From assembly GCA_035935465.1 (NCBI GenBank), contig DASYXA010000089.1, positions 31,591 to 95,590 on the forward strand: a stretch of 64,000 bases of DNA, written 5' to 3'. Under the pieces are notes generated by a model. It was not told the DNA's origin and ran no database searches. It saw only the letters and a list, made by a program, of their open reading frames with translations. Within the stretch, counting starts at the first letter, position 1. Each line of letters opens with the position of its first letter. This DNA comes from UBA4735 sp035935465 (GTDB taxonomy: Bacteria > Chloroflexota > Limnocylindria > P2-11E). Shown here piece by piece: positions 24,068-30,963 of this stretch. The position numbers and the translations under genes are program-made.

Positions 24068-25791
24068 GGCGCGGACGCGCGCTGCTCCCGGTCATCCTCC
24101 GCGAGCTGGCGCCGAAGGACCTTGCCGATGAGCGTCTTCGGCAGCGCGTCCCGGAACTCGATGGCCCTCGGGACCTTGAACGGAGCGAGCTGCTCGCGGC
24201 AGAACGCGATGAGCTCGTCGGCCGTCGCGGTCCGGCCGGGCTTCAGGACGACGAACGCCTTCACCTCCTCGCCCTTGATCGGGTGCGGGACGCCGATCGC
24301 GGCGCCCTCGAGGACCGCGGGGTGCGTCGCGAGGGTCTCCTCGACCTCGCGCGGATACACGTTGAACCCGGAAACGATGATCAGCTCCTTCTTGCGATCG
24401 ACGATGGCCACGTAGCCGTCGGCGTCGATCGTCGCGATGTCGCCGGTGTGCAGCCACCCATCCTTCAGCGTCTGGGCCGTCTCCTCGGGATTGTTGTAGT
24501 AGCCGTCCATGAGCTGCGGCCCGCGGATGAGCAGCTCCCCTGCCTCGCCGGTCGCGAGGTCCCGCCCACCCGTCTCGAGGTCCACGATCCGGGTCTCCGT
24601 GTCGGGGAACGTGAGGCCGATCGTGCCGACCTTGTTCCTCGCCGTATCGAAGACCGGATTGCAGTGCGTCACCGGCGAGGCCTCGGTGAGGCCGTAGCCC
24701 TCGACGAGATTCGCGCCGGTGAGCTCGCGGAATCTGCGTGCCGTCTCCATGAGCAGCGGCGCGGAGCCCGAGATGCAAGCGGTGATCGAGCGGAGGTCGT
24801 ACTTCTGGGCCAGCGGCGAGTTGTTGATCGCGTTGTAGATGCGCGGCGCGCCGTGGAACAGCTTCGGCTTGTGCCGCTGGATGTCCTTCATGACGTGCTC
24901 GAGGTCGAGCTGCGGCTCGAGGATGATGGCGCCGCCGGAGAGCACGGCGAAGTTCATCACCGTGGTGAGGCCGTAGACGTGGAACAGCGGCATCACGCCC
25001 ATCACCGCATCCTTGCCGTCGCGCATCGCCCTGCCGAACCACGCCGCGCACTGCAGCGTGTTCGCGACGAGCGCGCGGTGCGACAGCATCGCGCCCTTCG
25101 ACGTGCCGGTCGTGCCGCCGGTGTACTGGAGGACCGCGATGTCGTTCGGGCTGACCGGCGCGGCCGAGTCGTCGCCGCCGAGCGAGAGGACCTTCCGGAA
25201 CGCGATCGCCCCCGGATCGCCGTCGAACGGCACGCGGTGCCCGTCCTTCTTCTCCTTCGCGATGGTGAACAGCGTGCGGAGGACCGGCGGCATCTCCTCC
25301 TTGATGTTCGTCACGATGACGTTGCGGATCTTCGTTCCGTCGCGCGCGGCCTTCACGACCGGATACCCCCGCGACAGCACGACGATCGTCTCCGCGCCCG
25401 AGTCCGCGAGCTGGTGGCGAAGCTCGGGCGGCGTGTACAGCGGATTGCAGGGCACGACGACCGCGCCCAGGCGCAGCGCGCCGAAGAACGCGATGAGGAA
25501 CTGCGGGCAGTTCGGGAGGTCGACCGCGACCCTGTCGCCCTGGCGCACCCCGAGCGCGCGCAGGCCGGCGGCGAACCGCTTGGCGTCGTCGAACAGCTCG
25601 CGATAGGACTTCTTCGCGTTGAAGAAGATCGTCGCCGTCGAGTCGGGGTAGACCCGGGCCGACTGGTCGAGCAGCGCGTGCAGCGAGACCGCGGGGTAGT
25701 CGAGCGACGACGGGACGTCCGTGTCGTAGTTCTTCGCGTACTTCGGCGCGAGCGTGCCCGCCCTGGGCGTGACCGCGATCCGCTGTGCCAT
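24064..25791 (-). CDS. fadD: Long-chain acyl-CoA ligase
   Basis: 575 residues of the ANL superfamily: AMP-binding LQYTGGTTGTSKGAMLSH, EGYGLTEASPVTHCN, DGWLHTGDIATIDADGYVAIVDRKKELI and the C-terminal catalytic lysine in LPKTLIGKVLRR. It activates fatty acids to acyl-CoA through an acyl-adenylate. ATG 25791 follows a GGAG with short spacing. It is the middle gene of the acyl-CoA dehydrogenase-fadD-GMC operon. The symbol reflects family, not proven orthology. Confidence 0.92.
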   Translation of the reverse strand: MAQRIAVTPRAGTLAPKYAKNYDTDVPSSLDYPAVSLHALLDQSARVYPDSTATIFFNAKKSYRELFDDAKRFAAGLRALGVRQGDRVAVDLPNCPQFLIAFFGALRLGAVVVPCNPLYTPPELRHQLADSGAETIVVLSRGYPVVKAARDGTKIRNVIVTNIKEEMPPVLRTLFTIAKEKKDGHRVPFDGDPGAIAFRKVLSLGGDDSAAPVSPNDIAVLQYTGGTTGTSKGAMLSHRALVANTLQCAAWFGRAMRDGKDAVMGVMPLFHVYGLTTVMNFAVLSGGAIILEPQLDLEHVMKDIQRHKPKLFHGAPRIYNAINNSPLAQKYDLRSITACISGSAPLLMETARRFRELTGANLVEGYGLTEASPVTHCNPVFDTARNKVGTIGLTFPDTETRIVDLETGGRDLATGEAGELLIRGPQLMDGYYNNPEETAQTLKDGWLHTGDIATIDADGYVAIVDRKKELIIVSGFNVYPREVEETLATHPAVLEGAAIGVPHPIKGEEVKAFVVLKPGRTATADELIAFCREQLAPFKVPRAIEFRDALPKTLIGKVLRRQLAEDDREQRASAP

Positions 25792-25811
25792 CTCCGTCAG
25801 ACCTCCCGCGC

Positions 25812-26960
25812 CTACGCCTTCAGCAGCTCTTCCGCGATGATCATCCGCTGGACCTCGCTGGTCCCTTCATAGATCCGCAGGATCCGGGCATCCCGATAGG
25901 CCCGCTCCACCGGCGACCCCTTCATGTAGCCCATGCCGCCGTGGATCTGGAGCACCCGGTCGACGACCCGCCCGGCCATCTCCGACGCGAACACCTTCAC
26001 CATCGCCGCCTCGTTCGACGCCCGGACGCCGCGGTCGAGCTTGGACGCGGCGTCGTACACCATCAGGCGCGCGGCGTGGATCTCGACGGCGGAGTCGGCG
26101 AGCATCCACTGGATCGCCTGGTTCACGGCGATCGGCTTGCCGAACTGCACGCGTCGCTTGCTGTGGGCGATCGCCAGCTCGAGCAGGTGCTGGCTCGAGC
26201 CGACCGCGCCGGCCGCGAGCGAGACGCGGCCGATGTCCAGCGCGCCGAGCGCGGTCCGGAAGCCGCTGCCGACCGTCCCGCCCAGCACGTTCTCCTCGGG
26301 CACCTCGCAGTCCTCGAACACGAGCTCGCCGGTGTAGCTTCCGCGCAGGCCCATCTTGTCGTCGACCGCGCCGACCCGGAATCCACTGAAGCCCTTCTCG
26401 ACGATGTACGCGGTGATCCCGCCCCGCGGGCCGAGGCTCCGGTCGTTCGCCGCGTACACCACGACGACGTCGGCGATCGGCCCGTTCGTCACCCAGATCT
26501 TCGTACCGTTGAGGATCCAACGATCCCCCTTCTTCACCGCGGTCGTCTGGATCGACGCCGCGTCGGAGCCGCTCGAGGGCTCCGTCAGGGAGAACGCCGC
26601 GATCTTCCGGCCCGCCGTCAGGTCGGGGAGGTACTGCCGCTTCTGGGCCTCGGTCCCGCCCAGGTAGATCGACATCGAGCCGATCGAGGTGTGCGCGCCG
26701 ATGAGGTTCGAGAACGCCGCGGACGCGCGGCCGAACTCCTCCAGCGCGACGCAGTAGCCGAGGTCGCCCGCGCCGACGCCCCCGTACTCCTCCGGGAACG
26801 GGAGCCCGAAGAACCCGAGCGTGCCCATCTCCCGGAGGATCGCGTCGGGGATCTGGTCGTCGTCCTCGACCTGCTCCGCGATCGGAACGAGCCGGCCCTC
26901 CACGAACTCGCGCACCGTGCGCTTGAGCAGGAGGAGCTCCTCGGGGAGGTCGAAGTCCAC
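25812..26960 (-). CDS. Acyl-CoA dehydrogenase
   Basis: A 382-residue FAD flavoprotein catalysing the first step of beta-oxidation. Visible are FSLTEPSSGSDAASIQT, WILNGTKIWVTNGPIADV, GFRVGAVDDKMGLRGSYTGEL and the C-terminal YRDARILRIYEGTSEVQRMII, whose glutamate (YEGTSE) is the catalytic base position of short/medium-chain enzymes. GTG 26960 is 7 nt after TAGGCT, whose TAG is the ubiE stop. It heads the lipid operon. Confidence 0.95.
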   Translation of the reverse strand: MDFDLPEELLLLKRTVREFVEGRLVPIAEQVEDDDQIPDAILREMGTLGFFGLPFPEEYGGVGAGDLGYCVALEEFGRASAAFSNLIGAHTSIGSMSIYLGGTEAQKRQYLPDLTAGRKIAAFSLTEPSSGSDAASIQTTAVKKGDRWILNGTKIWVTNGPIADVVVVYAANDRSLGPRGGITAYIVEKGFSGFRVGAVDDKMGLRGSYTGELVFEDCEVPEENVLGGTVGSGFRTALGALDIGRVSLAAGAVGSSQHLLELAIAHSKRRVQFGKPIAVNQAIQWMLADSAVEIHAARLMVYDAASKLDRGVRASNEAAMVKVFASEMAGRVVDRVLQIHGGMGYMKGSPVERAYRDARILRIYEGTSEVQRMIIAEELLKA

Positions 26961-26967
26961 GCGCGGG

Positions 26968-26973
26968 AGCCTA
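26968..26973 (-). promoter_or_regulatory. -10 element TAGGCT fused to the ubiE stop
   Basis: The TAG stop of ubiE (26971-26973) is the first half of TAGGCT; 7 nt later is the acyl-CoA dehydrogenase GTG. Confidence 0.6.
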
Positions 26974-27663
26974 GACCTCGGCGCTGTGGATGGCGGCGAT
27001 GCCGAAGGTCACGCGTTCGTAGGTCACTCGGACGAATCCGGCCTCGCCGAGCATCGCGGCGAGGCGGTCGGCGTCGGGGAACCGGCGCAGCGAGCGCGGC
27101 AGGTAGCGGTACGCGTCGCGGTCCCCACCGAGCAGCGCCGCCGCCGCCGGAAGGACGCGCTCGAGATAGAAGGAGTAGAGCCGGCCGAACGCGGGGTTCG
27201 GCGGGTGCGACAGCTCGAGCACGACCGCTCGGCCCCCGGGCCGCAGGACGCGCCTGAACTCGCCGAACGCGCGCGCGAGGTCACCGACGTTGCGGACGGT
27301 GAAGCCGGTGACGATCCGGTCGACGCTGGCGTCGGGGAACGGCAGCCGCTCGGCGCTACCCACGAGCGGGACGATGCGAGACGCCTGCGCCCCGGCGGCG
27401 CGGCGCGCGAGCACCGCGAGCATCCCGGCCGACAGATCGACCGCCGTGACGCGCGCGCCGCGCGCCGCGGCCGCGAACGACAGATCGCCGGTCCCGGCAC
27501 CGACATCGAGGACCGTCGCGCCCGGCCGGATGTCCGCGCGCGCGATCGCGCGCCGCCGCCAGCCGACGTCGGTGCCGAACGAGAGCACCCGGTTGAGGAC
27601 GTCGTAGCGCGCCGCGATGCGGTCGAACATCGTCGCGATCTCGCGGTCGTGCGCGTCGTTCAT
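26971..27663 (-). CDS. Demethylmenaquinone/ubiquinone methyltransferase (UbiE/MenG family)
   Basis: A 230-residue SAM methyltransferase for the final step of menaquinone synthesis. It contains FDRIAARYDVLNRVLSFG, the SAM site VLDVGAGTGDLSFA, a GFTVRNVGDLARAFGEFRRVLRPGG region and PRSLRRFPDADRLAAMLGEAGF, all diagnostic of UbiE. It is divergent from a PIG-L gene with a shared symmetric -10, and its stop forms part of the next promoter. Confidence 0.93.
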   Translation of the reverse strand: MNDAHDREIATMFDRIAARYDVLNRVLSFGTDVGWRRRAIARADIRPGATVLDVGAGTGDLSFAAAARGARVTAVDLSAGMLAVLARRAAGAQASRIVPLVGSAERLPFPDASVDRIVTGFTVRNVGDLARAFGEFRRVLRPGGRAVVLELSHPPNPAFGRLYSFYLERVLPAAAALLGGDRDAYRYLPRSLRRFPDADRLAAMLGEAGFVRVTYERVTFGIAAIHSAEV

Positions 27664-27672
27664 CAGCCGCGA

Positions 27673-27682
27673 ACGCTAACCT
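27673..27682. promoter_or_regulatory. Symmetric bidirectional -10 ACGCTAACCT (ubiE and PIG-L)
   Basis: Plus-strand TAACCT (27677-27682) and minus-strand TAGCGT (27678-27673) share the central TA. ubiE ATG 27663 is 9 nt away on one side. On the other, 7 nt leads to an ATC at 27690 in the PIG-L frame. Confidence 0.55.
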
Positions 27683-27689
27683 GTCAGCC

Positions 27690-28409
27690 ATCGGCACCGC
27701 GCTGTTCATCTACGCCCATCCCGACGACGAATCGTTCGTGTCCGGCACGCCCATGACGCTTGCCGCCGCGGGACACCGGATCGCGCTGCTCACGCTCACC
27801 CGTGGCGACGCGGGCCTCTGGCTCGGCAAGACGTTCGGTTCGTGGTCGAAGCCGGAGCTCGGGGCGGAGCGCGCGAACGAGTGGGCCGCGGCCGTGGCCG
27901 TCATCGGCTACCACTGGTCGACGCTCCTGCGGTATCCGGACGGCGGCCTCAAGGACGCGCCGGCCGAGGTCATCACCGCCGACGTCGTCGAGGCGATCCG
28001 CGCGGTCCGCCCCGACGTGGTCTGCACCTTCGGCCCCGAGGGCGCGGGCAGCGAGCACGACGACCATCGGTCCACGTCGTACTTCGCCGCGCGCGCCTTC
28101 GCGCGCGCGGCGCTCGCCGACCAGTACCCCGAGCGCGGCGAGCCGCATCTCGCCCGGCGGCTCTACTTCAGCGCGACCCCATACACGGCCGGCGCACCTG
28201 CCGCGTTCGGCGCGACGACGCCGACCCATGTCATCGACATTTCGGCATTCGAGAAGCGGAAGGCCGACGCATTCGAGTGCCATAAGACGCAGCACAAGGA
28301 CCGCGCCTTCTTCTACGACCTCCTGAAGCGCCGCGCAGGCAAGGAGTATTTCCATCTCGCGATCGACCGCACCGGGGCGCCGACGGGCTCCGACGACCTG
28401 CTGGCCTAG
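27690..28409 (+). CDS. PIG-L (LmbE) family deacetylase
   Basis: About 240 residues. The zinc-site motif AHPDDESF lies within the first 15 residues, with later AGSEHDDHRST (the HxxH-type ligands). These enzymes deacetylate GlcNAc-containing conjugates or thiol cofactor precursors. The GTG at 27738 would delete HPDDE, and no ATG, GTG or TTG lies upstream in frame. Candidates are ATC 27690 (7 nt after TAACCT), CTG 27702 and CTG 27681. The start is tentative. A second PIG-L gene is at 47131. Confidence 0.85.
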   Translation: MGTALFIYAHPDDESFVSGTPMTLAAAGHRIALLTLTRGDAGLWLGKTFGSWSKPELGAERANEWAAAVAVIGYHWSTLLRYPDGGLKDAPAEVITADVVEAIRAVRPDVVCTFGPEGAGSEHDDHRSTSYFAARAFARAALADQYPERGEPHLARRLYFSATPYTAGAPAAFGATTPTHVIDISAFEKRKADAFECHKTQHKDRAFFYDLLKRRAGKEYFHLAIDRTGAPTGSDDLLA

Positions 28410-29219
28410 ATGGCCCTCGCGACGCTCCCACTCGTGCTCTGCGTGCTCATGGTCGAGCTCGCGATCGGCGGCGCGTTCCTGATGTGGTACATCGACCGCA
28501 CCGAGACGGCGCCCAGCGGATTCCTGAAGCTCACCGCGTTCGTCGACGCCGGCGCCATCGCGTTCGCCGGCGTGCTCCTACCCGCGCTGCCGCGCGGCGA
28601 CCTCGTCGCCCGCGCCGGCCTGGATGGGACCGCCCTCGCCGCGTTCGCGCAGGTCTTGATCGTCGTGATCGTGCTCGTCGTCGCGCAGCTCGCCGCAGCG
28701 TTCACGCCGTGGAAGGCCGCGCGCGAGGCGGTCGGCATCATCACGATCCTGGCCGGCATGTTCGACCTCGTGCTCGCGGCGGTCGCGCGGCCGTCCGGCT
28801 CCCCGTTCGACGTGTTCGCCCTGCTCGCGCTCCCGCTCGGCGCGCTCGCCCTCGGCGGCGCGGACGCGGCGATGCTCCTCGGCCATTGGTACCTCGTGAC
28901 GCCGAAGCTGTCAGCGGGACCGCTCCAGCGCGCGGCGCTCGTGCTCGTCGGCGCGGTCGTCCTCCAGATCGTGCTCGTCGCGATCTCCGTCGCTCGCGGT
29001 GAGCTCACGCTGAACATGGAGCTTGCGTTCGTCGTGGCCGCGGGACTGCGCGTCGGAGTGGGTCTCTTCATGACGCTCGCGGTCGCGCTCGCGGCATGGT
29101 GGACCGCGCGCCTGAACACGCAGGCTTCGACGGGCCTCCTGTTCGTGGGCCTGGGCTGCGTGCTCGCGGGCGAGGTGAGCGCGCGGGTGCTGTTCTTCCT
29201 GACCGGGGCCGCCGTCTGA
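28410..29219 (+). CDS. Multi-pass membrane protein, unknown function
   Basis: 269 residues with about seven hydrophobic segments; the ATG directly follows the PIG-L stop. A motif LLGHWYLVTPKLSAGPLQ lies between segments, but no family was recognised. Polar or metal-binding clusters are few (one His-Trp). Co-translation with the deacetylase suggests joint expression. Confidence 0.72.
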   Translation: MALATLPLVLCVLMVELAIGGAFLMWYIDRTETAPSGFLKLTAFVDAGAIAFAGVLLPALPRGDLVARAGLDGTALAAFAQVLIVVIVLVVAQLAAAFTPWKAAREAVGIITILAGMFDLVLAAVARPSGSPFDVFALLALPLGALALGGADAAMLLGHWYLVTPKLSAGPLQRAALVLVGAVVLQIVLVAISVARGELTLNMELAFVVAAGLRVGVGLFMTLAVALAAWWTARLNTQASTGLLFVGLGCVLAGEVSARVLFFLTGAAV

Positions 29220-29290
29220 TCGGGCCCGCCCCGGATCCGGCTACGGCTCGGCGGACCCCGCGGCTCGGCCGCTCACGCGCCCGCTCTCGG

Positions 29291-29791
29291 CTAGGAGGCG
29301 CGCCTGCGCTTCTGGTGGCGACGCGGCTCGTACTCCTCGTCATCGAGGACCGCCCACTCGCGGCTCGCGTACAGCGTCGCGGCGACGAACCCGTCGACCG
29401 CGAGCACGACCAGACCGGCGAGCGCGGCCACCACGGCGCCCGGTGACGCGCCAGCGGCGCCGAGGTCGGTGACCCGGAGCGCGGCCGACGCTACGTAGAG
29501 CAGGAACACGACGAACGCGGCGAGCACGTCGAGCCGCGCGAGCGCGCGGTCCACCTCGGCGGCGTCGCCGGCTTCGACCAATGCGGTGAACGTGGCGAGG
29601 ATCGCCACGACCGCGGTCGCGACCGTGAGCCAGGCGTTCGCGATGACGAAGCCATTCGTGTCACGCGCACCCCAGCCGAACCAGGCCATGAGGTCGAGGA
29701 GGGTGACCGCGATCGCGAGGCCGAGGGCGATCTGCCCGAGCTGCGGACGGGGAGCGAAGCCGAATCGACGGCCTTCGAGAAGCTCTCTCAT
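29291..29791 (-). CDS. Small four-helix membrane protein, unknown function
   Basis: 166 residues with four predicted membrane segments (IALGLAIAVTLLDLMAWFG, TVATAVVAILATFTALV, VLAAFVVFLLYVASAAL, AALAGLVVLAVDGFVAATL), vaguely like DUF2231 proteins. The tail is charged and basic (EPRRHQKRRR). ATG 29791 is 8 nt after TACCAT. The 72-nt gap to the preceding gene shows only GC-rich inverted repeats. Confidence 0.65.
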   Translation of the reverse strand: MRELLEGRRFGFAPRPQLGQIALGLAIAVTLLDLMAWFGWGARDTNGFVIANAWLTVATAVVAILATFTALVEAGDAAEVDRALARLDVLAAFVVFLLYVASAALRVTDLGAAGASPGAVVAALAGLVVLAVDGFVAATLYASREWAVLDDEEYEPRRHQKRRRAS

Positions 29792-29799
29792 TCGGGTCG

Positions 29800-29805
29800 A
29801 TGGTA
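29800..29805 (-). promoter_or_regulatory. Leaderless-type -10 (TACCAT) for the 166-aa membrane protein
   Basis: TACCAT on the minus strand, then 8 nt, then ATG 29791. Confidence 0.45.
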
Positions 29806-29850
29806 GCGGGGATGCGCCTCAGGCGAACGACCGTCCGCCGGTGCCGGACG

Positions 29851-30012
29851 TCAACAGCCGGGCTCGCCGGGTCGCCCGCAGCAATCGTGCGGCGGGGTCG
29901 TGACGCGCCGGAGGATGTTGCCGGCCGCGAGCGCGACCCGGCGGCGGAACGGCAGGTCGCTCGTCCAGAAGAGCCGCCACGCGGTGCCGGGGTCGCCGTG
30001 CTGGTGGGACAT
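29851..30012 (-). CDS. 53-residue cysteine-tailed small protein
   Basis: From ATG 30012 the peptide contains WRLFWTSDLPFRRRVALAAG and ends DCCGRPGEPGC. The CCGxxGxPGC tail preceded by a basic amphipathic helix resembles small hypothetical proteins of GC-rich Gram-positive-type bacteria. It fills the gap between two recognised genes and diverges from the next gene with 16 nt between starts. A metal-binding or redox tail is possible. No function is known. Confidence 0.5.
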   Translation of the reverse strand: MSHQHGDPGTAWRLFWTSDLPFRRRVALAAGNILRRVTTPPHDCCGRPGEPGC

Positions 30013-30028
30013 CGCGGAGAATTGTCGG

Positions 30029-30424
30029 GTGACCGACGAGCTCTCGCCCGAGCACATCGCCGCCGGGCTTCCTGGGACCGCGGACCTCATGGTCCTCGTC
30101 GGCAATGCCTGGTGGCGCTGCGCGTACGCCGCACGCGGCGGCAACTGGCCGCTCGCGGCGTTCTACGCGCGCCGCGTGCGATCGCTGCAGCGGCGACTCG
30201 GCGTCGTCCGGCCGAAACACGCGGACCGCCTGGCGACGTTCGAGGCCGCGATGCTCGGTCCGGTGTTCAGCGCGATCGAGCGTCAGGACCGCGACGCGTT
30301 CGACCGCGCGTTCGCCGCGGCGACCGACGACGCGAACCGGCAGCACGTCGCGACCGGCTACGGCTACATCCGCTGGAAGCTGCCGGACGAGGCACCGCAG
30401 GACGTGGACCTCGGTCCCGGCTAG
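30029..30424 (+). CDS. Hypothetical protein, 131 residues
   Basis: From GTG 30029 with GGAG 9 nt upstream. It contains ADLMVLVGNAWWRCAYAARGGNWPLAAFYARRV, a helical stretch rich in Trp and Tyr, and a C-terminal VATGYGYIRWKLPDEAP. No catalytic motif or family was recognised; it looks like an all-helical soluble protein. It converges with the GNAT gene (4-nt overlap). Confidence 0.55.
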   Translation: MTDELSPEHIAAGLPGTADLMVLVGNAWWRCAYAARGGNWPLAAFYARRVRSLQRRLGVVRPKHADRLATFEAAMLGPVFSAIERQDRDAFDRAFAAATDDANRQHVATGYGYIRWKLPDEAPQDVDLGPG

Positions 30425-30963
30425 TCCGTCAACAGCGGCGCGGCGTCGCGCCAGCCGTACGCGACCTCGTGCAGCACATACCCGTCGAACGGCTCGCGCT
30501 TCTCCCCGATCACGGCCCCGCCGCGTGACTCGTAGAAGCCGCGCGAACGCGGGTTGTCGAAGAGCGTCCAGATGACGATCGGGACGAGGCCGCGTTCGAC
30601 CAGCCCGCCGGCCGCGGCCCGCAACAGGCGACGCCCGATCCCCCGCCGCTGCCTCGACGGGTGGACGTAGATCGCGTAGACCTCACCGAGGTATCCGGGC
30701 GGCGCGCCGTCGCGGGCCCGGCCGCCGCCGGCGAAGCCGACGATCCGGCCATCGAGCTCCGCGACGTGCACGACCCGGGTCGGATCCAGCAGGTCGAATC
30801 CGCGTCGCCATCCGGCCTCCCAGCGGTCGTCGCGCAGCCCGTCGAGCAGCGCATCGGGGACGAGGCCGCGGTACGACGTGCGCCAGGTGTCGGCATGCAT
30901 CCGGGACGCCTCGGTCGCGTCGTCGACGACTCCGCGCCTGATGAGCAGGTCAGCGGTGGGCAT
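30421..30963 (-). CDS. GNAT family N-acetyltransferase
   Basis: 180 residues. The acetyl-CoA loop is RQRRGIGRRLLRAAAGG (Q/RxxGxG/A), preceded by YLGEVYAIYVHPS and followed by IVIWTLFDNPRSRGFYESRGG, all typical of GNAT motifs A and B. The substrate is unknown. The start ATG 30963 lies inside the end of the upstream S9 peptidase gene (14-nt overlap), so the two are co-translated. Confidence 0.88.
   Translation of the reverse strand: MPTADLLIRRGVVDDATEASRMHADTWRTSYRGLVPDALLDGLRDDRWEAGWRRGFDLLDPTRVVHVAELDGRIVGFAGGGRARDGAPPGYLGEVYAIYVHPSRQRRGIGRRLLRAAAGGLVERGLVPIVIWTLFDNPRSRGFYESRGGAVIGEKREPFDGYVLHEVAYGWRDAAPLLTD

Noticed and set aside
24283..25872. 529-codon plus-strand ORF opposite fadD
   Set aside because: Shadow frame with low-complexity Arg/Asp/Val content; fadD motifs are all on the minus strand.
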